From Ornithodoros turicata (Eukaryota; Arthropoda; Arachnida; Ixodida; Argasidae), in the NCBI RefSeq assembly GCF_037126465.1, contig NC_088205.1, positions 27,387,482 to 27,451,481 of the forward strand: 64,000 bases of DNA, written 5' to 3'. How positions within the stretch are numbered: the stretch's first letter is position 1; each line of letters starts with the position of its first letter. Below, in pieces: positions 1 to 10,900 of this stretch. The translations under genes and the position numbers were made by a program. The notes beneath the pieces are model-generated. The model saw only the letters and a list, made by a program, of their open reading frames with translations. It was not told the origin of the DNA and ran no database searches.

Positions 1-521
1 GCGGCGCAAAATATCGGTTCGAACCGGTTCAGGAAAGTGAATTTTGAGCAGATTGCCATGGGTCAAAAGCAAGCAGTTCCTTACAATTCTCCAGTAATAC
101 AAATGTATTTTTGTGTGTTGCAGATCTGTATTTAGGGTGCAACACTACGGTTCACTCACCATATATACACACCCTTTACATCCTGCTCAGGGACTGGCCA
201 TTATTTGCACAGCCCAACATATTATTTACAGAATAAGAGAATTATTACGAATGTTTCTGGCTCTGTTCTTCACAGCAATGTTCATCAGCGGAAGCTAATG
301 GTCACCAACATCACAAGAACAAGAAATAAAAGCAACTTGGAAATCGCAATTGTGCCATCTAACATTACATAGCGTGCACACTCAGTGTTGGCTCAGGCCC
401 GCTGGACCAAACGGCGCGGCCAAATGCTACTTTTCCTCCTTTGGGAGCAAGAAATTTCACTTGGGCCATACCACATGGGTAGATACGCTGAAGAAACAGG
501 CACCCAGCCGGACACCTATCC
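1..521. other. No recognised feature
   Basis: This sequence lies downstream of the DIDO1/PHF3-like gene's stop. Only short ORFs without recognisable motifs occur, and I see no repeat boundaries. Confidence 0.5.
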
Positions 522-529
522 TTAATAAG

Positions 530-1196
530 TAGAGCCTGAAGTTTTGGTGTTTAACCCGATTCTTCCCCAAATTTGCACCCCAAATTGAAGGTTGCCTCTT
601 TGGGGTGAAACCCGATCTTTACCCGGCAAATTGCCCTCACTGGGACGTCTGTAGAAATGCACTGTAGTCGTGTTCGACTTAACAAGGAAAAAAATCTAGA
701 CCGTCAGCTCTCAAACTATTACTATGTCGCAGATAGGATGGCTGGACACAGAGAGGTCACGCTCCCTCCTGTGCCAGATAATGTAATCCATCATACTCAC
801 TCTGCTTCTGTATTGGTTGTTAAGACTGCATGACACTGCACTGCAGCAGCATGTGAGCTCTCCTACTGATGGAGCATGGTGGCCCTGCAGTATTTCTCCT
901 GGCACGCTATTGTGTCACCTTATCTCCAACGGCGTATGTAGTGGATTAACTATATTTCTTTTCCTTCTTAAGTTGACTATAGCTTACTTATTTGACAGCA
1001 AATGCAGTTACATTACCGTTTGTATCAGACCACTACAGTTGGTTTGAGTAACAGAGCCGGATTTCTCCCCGAATTTAGCACACTGGAAGTTTTCCACCCA
1101 AATTCGCGTGAATTTAGTGCACGCTTATTTACCCGATTCTTATCCCCACAATTTGGGAAAAAAAAAAAAAAAATTTCCCGAGAACTTCAGGCTCTA
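530..1196. mobile_element. hAT-type MITE, family A, copy 1 (interrupted)
   Basis: TIRs TAGAGCCTGAAGTTTT and the matching CTTCAGGCTCTA bound the element. Flanking 8-mers ttaataag (522-529) and ttgataag (1197-1204) match at 7 of 8. The interior carries the AACCCGATTTTTACCCGG motif shared by all copies. It is longer than its relatives (667 versus about 345 bp) because of an insertion at about 663-982. Confidence 0.85.
663..982. mobile_element. Small MITE nested in the family A element
   Basis: Compared with the other three family A copies, about 320 bp are extra here. The extra piece has imperfect inverted ends (tgtagtc...gacttaacaagga at left; tccttcttaagttgactata at right). Boundaries are approximate. 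Confidence 0.55.
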
Positions 1197-1347
1197 TTGA
1201 TAAGGTGTTACTCTAAGGGTAAACCATAATAAAACATAAACACAATTTTTCTAGACACTTTCTGTACTAGTGTGGCAGGCACCAGAAACATTTGTTACTA
1301 AAGATTTACTACTGCTCACAGCCATCTGCACACGGTACCCTAGCCAC

Positions 1348-1411
1348 TCACTGCAGAAGTTCGGCATCCCTTTCCTCAAGATCAGCAGCAGCTAGCAAGG
1401 AGTTCTCAAAC
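1348..1411 (-). CDS. Possible alternative last exon of the DIDO1/PHF3-like gene
   Basis: A 64-nt segment after cataag encodes FENSLLAAADLEERDAELLQ and a stop, a well-formed acidic helix. If exon 22 used the weak donor ending at 1523, the overhang (AG plus G) would complete Arg and continue into this frame across a 111-nt intron. The acceptor has a poor pyrimidine tract, so this is only a candidate. Confidence 0.3.
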
Positions 1412-1467
1412 CTTATGAGGTCAAGAAACCCACACACAACTTTTGGCATATCGAGAGCCCATTTAAA

Positions 1468-1984
1468 TTAAGCCGTAAACTTCAGAGTTTGATCTGACAC
1501 TAGCCTACCGTGCCTCACAAACCTTGCGAGAAATTGGCACTGACTCTGAGCATGTAAATACCACCACAGACTGACCTCCTGAGTGAGTTCCATAAGCAAC
1601 CTCTTCTGATGCTCCAGGTCCGAGTTTGAGGCCAGAGATGCCAGCACGGATGATGTCACCTCAGCCGGATTTGCTCCAGCAGAAATTCGTTCAATAAGGT
1701 CGCTCACAGTCTGCCCTGACAAGAGGGGTGTCGATGATCCGACTGTTCCACCATCCCTACTAGAGCCATCCACATTGGAACCAAAGTCATTATCTTCAGG
1801 GTCATAGGGCTCGTCATCTTCCACAGGGGGCGTATGGGACGACGGTACTGCAGCCGCACGCTTGGGGCGTTTCTCCAAGGGGGGAGTGTATGAAGGTTCA
1901 TACGGCTCATCGTCATCAGACGCTGTACCGCCTTCTTGAGGCGGAGTATAGGATGGTTCAGACCGATCAGCCGTCCAGGAGGAC
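1468..1984 (-). CDS. DIDO1: DIDO1/PHF3-like exon 22, Pro-rich acidic C-terminus
   Basis: Acceptor ttcgcag before 1984. It encodes three spaced S-Y/H-T-P-P motifs each with an acidic D/E-P-Y neighbour (SEPSYTPPQEGG, YEPSYTPPLEKRPKR, SSHTPPVEDDEPYDPE), then a predicted helix (VSDLIERISAG and LEHQKRLLMELTQE). The simple reading runs to a stop at 1468-1470. The last 37 residues (from about 1580 down) are less convincing: donor-like sites exist at GAG|GTCAGT (about 1580) and GCAAG|GTTTGT (1523). The latter joins in phase to a small exon 1348-1411 ending ADLEERDAELLQ and a stop. Confidence 0.8.
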
Positions 1985-4900
1985 CTGCGAAGCCGCAAGG
2001 AAATTCAAAGGTCAGCTCACTTATCCGCGGTAACCGCACCTAGTTATACAAAACTTCTGGCATCGGCACACATTCCTATAGGGATGTCTGTCACAAATAT
2101 TAACACTGTATTTTTTCTACCGGTTAATTCGGCAGTATTGTTCGATCATGCTGGAAATGCTCCATTTTCATCGCAAATATGTACATAACTAAAGTTAAAC
2201 AGTCAAACTCCTTTACAACGGATGCCTTTATAACGAAAAGACCGTTATAACGAACGTTTTTCGCGGTCTGGTCAGCTGTACATAGGATTCAATGTGTACT
2301 TTGGACATTTATAACGAATTCCTTTATAACGAATGTACCGAAAGATTCTGAAGTCGGAAGGGCGAAATTCGCATCTTTACAACGAAGCTTTGCAAGCAAA
2401 TGTTGACTTGCGAATAATTCGAGAGCGTTTCTCATTCCGACGCGGCGCGCTCGGTGTCACAGATGATGGTTCCCGGGGGGTCATAAAAAGCAGGGAGATA
2501 GAACAGGTGTTCATCCTCCTGGCATTTGTCCAACCGGATGACTTGTTCACGTGGGTGAGGCGCAGTCGGGATTCGTGGACCTCGACTGTGCGATCTGCTT
2601 CTTGTGGGCAGGATGTACGGAGCTTATGAGGTCTGACACGCGAAGCAACGGTAACGCTGCGCCATCTCTTAGGCGAGAGCAGAGGCTTGGGAAGTGCCTG
2701 CAGACCGCGTCCTCCTATTGGCCAGCATGCAGGAGGCAGAGCCTCCCTCGCTCTTGGTCAGCAAACGCAAGGATAGTCGACAGTGACTGTTCATTTTCCA
2801 TTACTGTCAGTGAAAGAGGCTGGACGTAATGCTTGTGTGTCTTCGTTTTTGGCCTATGCTGTCAAAATTGTCGAGATGAACCAAAATGCCCAGCACGTGC
2901 TTTCCACCCGCAAGTTGCGCGCTCGTAAAGCGGGCTTCTCCTAAAGCACACAGGCGTTAGGCGAAGCCAACTTGCGGAGTGGTGACGTGCAATGTTGCAA
3001 GAAGCTGTCCTGATATGTTCCCTCCACGTGTTCTGGTCAGGGTGTCGGAGCGAACCGAAAACCGGAACCGAAAACCAAAAAAAAAACACGCTATTTTGGT
3101 GCGAACCGGAACGGAATCGAAACCGTATACGTTTTTTTCGCTCAGGAGGGAAACCGAAAAATATATTTAACGGTTTTCGGTCCTAGAAAAACTTCGCCGG
3201 TTTGAACTGCGGATAGGCGAATGAAACAGACGTCGTGTGCTCTGAAGTCATGTCATGGATACTATACGAGGGTTACGGTTACGGTGGAATGTATGTCGAT
3301 ATACTGTAAACGTATTTTTATTCGCGATGTATTAATTTTCGCGAATTTCGCGACCGCGAAAAAAATCGCGAAAAATTGTACTCGCGAACAAAGCTTGACG
3401 TTTATCCCGCGAAAGGAAACCGCCCTGGAATCGCGAAATTGAGTAATCGCGAATAATTTCGCAAATGACTGAATGCGCGATTCGCGAAAATTAATACATC
3501 GCGAACAAAAATACGTTTACAGTACTATGACCCTTAGGCTCCCTTTGTAATGGCTTATCGTTCGCGCACGCACACAGACTTAGAGGTACATGTGACTCTC
3601 TAGCAATGTGCCGTAGTGTTCGTTTTAATTTGATCCCCCCAAACTCTCCTCAACTAAACAGCAACTCAAGGAGGCTGCATAACGGCTTCTTTATCGGTAA
3701 TATCGCCCAACGCGACCCTTGTTTGAGAGCAGCTAAGTTGAATAGATTTACGTATACGCGAGGGCAAGCCCGTGCGAAGTGGCAACTCTTTTGTGGACAG
3801 GACATGAAGAAAATAAAACGGAGCCGTCGAGCGCGTTTGTGAGTGAAGGTGTTCCCCGATTTGCGTCGTACTCGCGCGGTGGTGCTTGCTGGCTATACAG
3901 TAGCAACAGACATTCGGATGGGACGCGATCGCTCCAACCCAGCAAGAAAGTACTTTACGTATGACATCACGACAAACAAGTCCGTTTGTAGCATGCGCTT
4001 CAAGAAAGGAGAAAGAACAGACCTACAGGACATTTTGAACAGACAGTAACCTACAGGAACCAGGAGCTACCAATTTCACAGCTGTCCATTAATATTAAAT
4101 ACCATGTATGCGGAATAAACGGGTTTACATTTTGTAATATTTATTTTTTGTTGTGGGGATGAATATTCCCAGCAGAAGCGGAACCGGTTAAAAACCGGTA
4201 TGAACCATTATTTTTTTGCTCCGGAGCAGAACCGGTACCGGATCGTTTATCATGTAACCGGAACGAAAACCGGAACGAAAAACGTTTCGGTTCGACACCC
4301 TGGTTCTGGTCTCTGTTTTTGTCACACAATTTCGCGGTTTATTGTTGCGAGGGGGGTAAAAAGGCTAAAACAGAGATAAGGTTCCATGTCTATTGTAGGT
4401 AGATGCGTTTTGATCAGAGCAACAAAATTCTACCAATAACAATAAATAAGATTGCTAGCAATTTAAGGCATTTTTTCCTTCAAAACATTCGTTTTAACGA
4501 AGTTACCTTTACAACAAAGATTTTCCGTGGTCTCCTGAAGTTCGTTATAAAGGAGTTTGACTGTAATCACAAATCCTTGAATACTCACTTAGATTTTCCA
4601 GGCCCTTTTGGACGACTCTTGTGTCTGATGATGATTCCAAGCAGGAGATTTGGTCGATTTGACATTAGGCCTACAAACAAACAAAATGTTCAATATTAGG
4701 TCGCTTCATTTACAATTAGCAAAGCCTGCAATTAGGAGAGCCTTGAGGAGAAGGAGGAGAATGCTGAGAAAGGGACTGGTTTTCAGACACGTCAAGAGCA
4801 ACTTTTATGATGACTTTATGATGATGATGAACAAATCAAGAGGGTGCAGTGAGGTGGTGGAACAGTGAGAGCGGCAACATTTCCTTGAATCTAAAGGACG

Positions 4901-7900
4901 AAATATGGGAAGCACGGAACGAAGTGGACTACGCAGGGCTCAACCAGTGTCATCTACGTCGTTCTGTTTCCCTCCTGTGTTTTGTCCTTCCTCAGATTCA
5001 AGGAAATGTTGCTGCTCTCATCTTCACTTTTATGTTCTACAGTTAGTAGAAACCTGCCCGTTGCACATGACCTGCTATGTTCTGCACACCGGGCCAGGGT
5101 AAAACCTTGTTAAAACGTACCCGCTTATGCTGTAGTTTCGGTTTAACAATAGTCGAGCCAAGTCCCGGAGTGGGCTGCCGTTAAGCATAATGTATTTTAT
5201 GTCTACTTAAACCTAGGGAGTGATTTTTTCGGGTTAAACCCAATTCCGCCCGGTTATTCCCCCCCGAACTGACCTCCGACCAGTTCGGGTTAAACCCGAT
5301 TTCTCCCCGAATTCCAGTCACTATGAAATCCTCATGTGACGTTTCCACTGAAGACAAACAGAGGTGCCACATGTAATACATGTAACAATGGGTCACTTAC
5401 GTTCCCAGCAACACACCAATTTTTGTCAACACTGTCTATGCCTTCAGGGATTACTGCTGGAAGATCACGATCTAAATAGAACGTGCCGAACGCAAACATT
5501 CGGTTAAATTGAGTGCAGAAATGCACTGGCATCTATGGGGAACTGTACGTATGACAGAAATATGTTAAATAGATGATTTCGTTAAATCGATGTTTGTTAT
5601 TTGGAGGCTCAACAGCAGATACTCTTTTAAAAGTCACTTTGAATGTTCTGAGTGAAGGCTTTTCTAACAGAGCGGATTTATACCATTCACTATAAATTCG
5701 GACCGATTTCATGGCTCCTAGAAGTCCGAAAAAGCAGTTGGCGACTGTAGTATTAAATAGAGTAAATATTTTTTAGTCTGTAGTTACAAATGACTCGTGT
5801 CTCATGCGTCCCGTCTTGGTGAAACTGTGTTCACCTTCTGTTATCCAGGACTTCCACAAACGTCGCAGAACAGCTTTAAAGCAGCGATTGACAGATACGT
5901 TCAAAGGTTGCAGCATTTTCGTCATGCCACCAGTCCTCCTAGTTAACTAAATTAAATAACTTAAACGTTGTAGCATAACTCCTCCTAGTACCGGCTGGCG
6001 CCATGATGAGAAGTGAAGTGGCGTTTCAGGTTACCATGTGGTGAACGGGGTGGCATGCTGGAAGTGGAAGCCACTATCAAGGCCGGAAGATTGCACGTTA
6101 AGTCATTAGCGATGGTGGTGATAATCAGCCAAAAATTGTCATATAAATCTCACCTTTGTATATGACGTGTCGTCAAAATATTTTGAAAAAAGTCGCGACT
6201 TATAGACTGGAAAATGCGGGAAGTTCATCGTAGTAGTGCTCACACAATTGTGAATGCCATCAAAGAATGTAGGCTAACAGTTGCTACTATATCCCATTTT
6301 GGTCCAAAATAAAGTGTGGCTGGACCGGAATGAACCAGTAACTGGAGAGGTTGGTCGTATATCCCCCTTTCACGCAACAACGTGCAATGAGAAGGAACAC
6401 AGAGAACAAGCTGCAAGTGCGGCTTGGACTGTGTTTCACCATTCTCATTTTGTGTCTTATTCATTGTGCTTCCTCACCTGGTCCATCAAAGGGCATGAGG
6501 ACTGTTGGAACAGGGCTATGAGAGGGCAGAGGGTGAATGTAGAAGTCCTTCAGCATTCGAGTCAATCCCCCTACAACTCCACACCGTTTGCGAGAGTTGA
6601 GGTAAGAGTACAGCTCCTTGTACGGTCGCTTCTCTTCGTCATTTGCGGGCTGGAAACGGATTACCAAAAGTTCCTGCAAAAGGTGTGCAACCTTTGTTCA
6701 GGTGATTCCCTGCAAACGTCACCACTTCATCGTATACAGTAAAACCTTGTTATAGTAACTCTGCCTGTAGTAAAACTTTGCTTATAGTAAAAGAAAACTG
6801 CGGTCCCGACTGAATTCCTATAGACCTATTCCTATAGGCTTATTTTTCTGATACAGTAAACAGAAAAATCCTAGATACCGCTTATAGCAAAGAACGGACA
6901 CCCAGAATGTGGGTTTCCGTATGTCGGATCCTGCCATTTTGTCATGTTGATGACGCCGGGGATGTTGTTTGCCGCTAATTAGAATGTTACGCAGAAATGT
7001 CTAGCGCGTAGTGGCATAGGCGAGGTAGCTTCGTAGTTTCTTGCATGACGAACTAGCACTGGGAACGGGACAGAGAGAGGAGACGACAGGACAGATGCTA
7101 GACTTCCAACAAAAGAATTTATTGGCAACATAGTACAGTCTTTAAATATGACACTCAGAAGGTTAATGTGTCATCCACACACTCGTCATCCTTTTTCTTG
7201 TCCCATGTTTTTAGGAATTTGACTTCCTTATCAAACAGTGATAGAAGCCTGACTCACACACTGTTGTTCGTAGTTTCTGCCCGATTTTGCACTCCAAGCA
7301 CGAGTTTCCCAGTTCACGATTTGGCGACGTGTCGTGTGCTTTCTTTGCGTGTGCGTGTGATGTGAAGTTTGGAACATAGCGGACTGTGGCAGAAAACACA
7401 GTGTTGACACTGCTTCAAAAGATGATGTTGCCGCAACAGGTGGACAGGAACGAACAGACGCATAAGCAAATCACCGACAGATCTGCCATTCTGCAGTCCA
7501 CAGTTTCTGGTTTGGTAAAGAATAGGGGCATTTTTCTAACACTTCCGAGTTCCTATTTGTACATGGCAGTGTAATAAATCTCTGAATGGCTTGTTCTGCT
7601 CCATTTATGACTCTCCTGAAAGCTACACCTGATATAGTAAAGTTATCCACAAGGCCTGGCCAGTTTACTATAAAGAGGTTCTACTGTACTATGACATGTG
7701 TATTAACATTCTTATTAAGGCGATCTGAACAGTGTAAAGCATGAGCTACAGGAGTGAAAACCCTTTAAAAGCAACGAAGAAGCAGGTCCACATGTGCGAG
7801 CGAACCAGCGAACCAGAACAGGAACAGTGCAGCAGCAAGACTCTCCTAGAGCTAATCTTGCAAATACACTTATGACTTTGCACTGAGGCAAGCATGCCAC

Positions 7901-10900
7901 TGAGTAAGGCAGATCGTCCTGCGGTGCGGAATTTCATCGGCACTCACATTAAAGGCGGCAGTGGCAGACACGGTTACATGATAAGGCAAGCCTGAGCGAT
8001 GGGCAAGACACGTAACCAAACACAAACATGAAACACACATTTGTTTACGTGTCTTGCCCATCGCTCAGGCTTGCCTTATCATGGAATTTATCCACCAGCT
8101 AGCCTGCATTTACGCCATTCTGTCAGACACGGTTACGTGTACGTTTCTGAGACGGCAAAATTGAAATACCAGTTATCACATTGTCGTCTGTAAATACTGT
8201 AATCAATTTCAACATCAATTTGCTGCAACGCACCCAGCTAAAATTAGATTTTTGTATCAGAAAAACTCCCACCTTGTTGCCAGACTGCTTGATCTTTCCG
8301 AGGTAGTCCCATACTTGATCCGGGATGATGCGACCACAGACATTTATTGTGTCCGGAATGTCCTGCACATAATAATGTATGCACACGTAATGGTCATTAC
8401 GTTTATGAAGCTTGTGATATGAAGGTGATAAAAATATAACAAGTTCATAAAAACTAATAAAATAAATTTTATTTTAGGAACTGGTTTCATCTGTGCTTCA
8501 CAGTTTGCCTGCCAGTTCTTGCAAAGTGTACAATGGAGTATTTGAACACACGCTACAGGAATAAGGACACGACATGAGAGCTATTTGCATTCGTTCATAC
8601 GCGGAACTTGATCGCCCTTTTGAGGTTGACAAATGAAGATGAGCGATATCCTCGGGAAGTTGAAATCTGCCTGCTTTTCTCTCTCCACAACAAAAGACTG
8701 ATTCATTAATTCTATGGAACGAAGCATGGTAAGAATTTCCATTTCCAATGAATTGTCTAACCTGTGCAAGGAAGTCAGTGGGCCCAGACACCTTATACGC
8801 ACTGGTGACAAACTTTGACACTTCCTGCATGCTGATGAACCCTTTCCATACAGAAGGCTGCGCCTTCAGCTGCGACGACCGTTTGCTGATTCCAGAGTCT
8901 GGTGACCTGCCATAAACAGCACAGACATATATGCCATTCAGAAGTAAACCAGGGTCAAGCATTTTTCATGTTTTCCTCCCGCCTCAAAGTTTACAGGAAA
9001 CTCACATACAAACAAGGAGGCTAAGCAGAAACTCAAACGTGAATTGGTTGTTCAAACTACAATTCAGACCAATGTTGTACCGCGGGTAGCATAAACTGTT
9101 ACTGGCAGTGAAGTAAAAATGTGGCTGAAGAACCCATTTCAAATTTTTAAACATATGCAAAATTTGAAAAGCCAGCTGAGCCAAATGGGGCAACCTCCCC
9201 TCTGTACCCCTTTCCATGATTGTGACAAATTCAAAATTAAAAAGAGAACAACAAAGAAGCACACCTTTTTTGTATTTTGTGATCACTCTAAATCAATGCC
9301 TCCTTAAAAAAGCTTACAATTTGTTTGGTAACTCACCCTAGAGACACTGTGGAACTGGGTTCATGGTCAGAGTCTTCTTTCAATTTTTTCTGTTTACTAC
9401 CTCCAGAAATTTTGGAATGACTCTGTGGAGGAGGAGGAGGGGTGCCACCAGGAGAATCTGCAGCAACATGTTGCTGTGGAGGAGATGCTGTCACCAGTTC
9501 ATCATCCTGGCCTGTGTAGAACATCAAATCAGCAACTTCTTTTATTAACACAGCTTCAGACTCATAGGACAGAGAAGCTGACATTTTTTCATTCACGAGA
9601 ATTACGACTTGCATGGGCTGTGTCACAGACCAAATGCTGACGGTGTTGGCACGCACGTGACAAGCAAGGCTCATGGGTATCACAACAGGGGGCTAAAGCT
9701 GGATTCACACATGCGTTTTTGAACGCGGGCTGCAGCACGTTTCAAGCCACTTTTCGAGAACCGCTCCATGCTGCAGCTTTGAAGGACAAAAACGCTTTTC
9801 AACTGGCCCATCGAAGTACTCGCGGAGGGGCTTCGTTTGGTGCCGGCAGGCCTATATACTGGCAGCTATACTGCATGGGGATCTTTTGTCCTTGTGTGTG
9901 TGTTTGGTGCAACCGTGTAAGTGAAGTTGTTTGTTATCTAAGCTGTCAACGATGAGCTCGGAATTTACACGAACCACAGAATCAACAAAATTAATTGTGA
10001 TTTTGAGTGTGACCAAGTGAGTTGATTGCTGGCGGGTAAACACGTGTCTCGCTTATTCCGCAGCTCCTTTTCTGCATCTGCGTCATATTGTGTCACGTCT
10101 GTCGTTCCGATGATTGATGACGCAACTAGAAATGATTCACAATGTAAATCTGGACGGAGAGCACCACAAGTGCCGGTACAATCCTGCCGAAGCAACAACA
10201 ATGAAACATGTTTGCATGCTGGCCACCTGGCTGTGTGTGACCCGCTCCTCTCAGCAGCAGTGCTATTTGAAACGCATGTGCAAATGAGCTTTTACTGTTA
10301 CAGTAGACCTCTTTACAGTGAAGTTTCTCGGACCACTAACAAACTTCACAGAATAAATGTCTTAATTATTACCAATAGTTCATGGTTGAGGTCTCAAAAC
10401 ATTGATATCCATATCTTCACTGTATGCAGGTTCACTACATAGAGGTTCTACTGTATTGGGGTCATACACAATTACAGTGGGTGGCAATTGGTTGCATGAA
10501 CAGACAGCTTTCCACTCGAGTAACATTCGGTCATTTTTTATTTCGTCTGGTGCCTGACAACAGCTATACATGTATCAGTAGCCTAAAGGTCAGTGCACCT
10601 CCATAAAGTGAAGAAAGAATGAGTAGAAAAACAATTAACATAAGGAAACACGCGCCATATAAATAAACGAAGAAAACGGAAGACAGACAATAGGATTTAA
10701 AATGGTCAACTTTGTAGTCCAACATGCAGTCTAACGAAGACAAACAGATAAATAGGAGTTCAGTAATAAATAGAGGCGTCCTGTTCTCTTAAATAGCTTA
10801 TTTAATTTATCAGTAAAAGCTAGTAATGATATCCCTATCAACAGCGGAACAGATGCAAAAAAACGAGACCTTTTACAGATGGTACTTTGCCGGTGCAGAT

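Larger units (their letters stand above)
2200..4563. mobile_element. Tigger/pogo-like DNA element, interrupted
   Basis: The left end CAGTCAAACTCCTTTACAAC and right end GTTATAAAGGAGTTTGACTG are inverted copies, with TA after the right end and AA, a probable decayed TA, before the left. Subterminal repeats of ttataacgaa are typical of this group. No transposase ORF is recognisable. It is split by the hAT element at 3038-4302. Confidence 0.75.

Noticed and set aside
5332..5532. Minus ORF ending at a GTAAGT donor-like site (FGTFYLDRDLPAVIPEGI), considered as a DIDO1/PHF3-like exon
   Set aside because: The phases of exons 20 and 21 join directly and the family sequence runs P-F-D-G-P-G to R-P-N-L-L-L-G without a gap, so no room remains for it.
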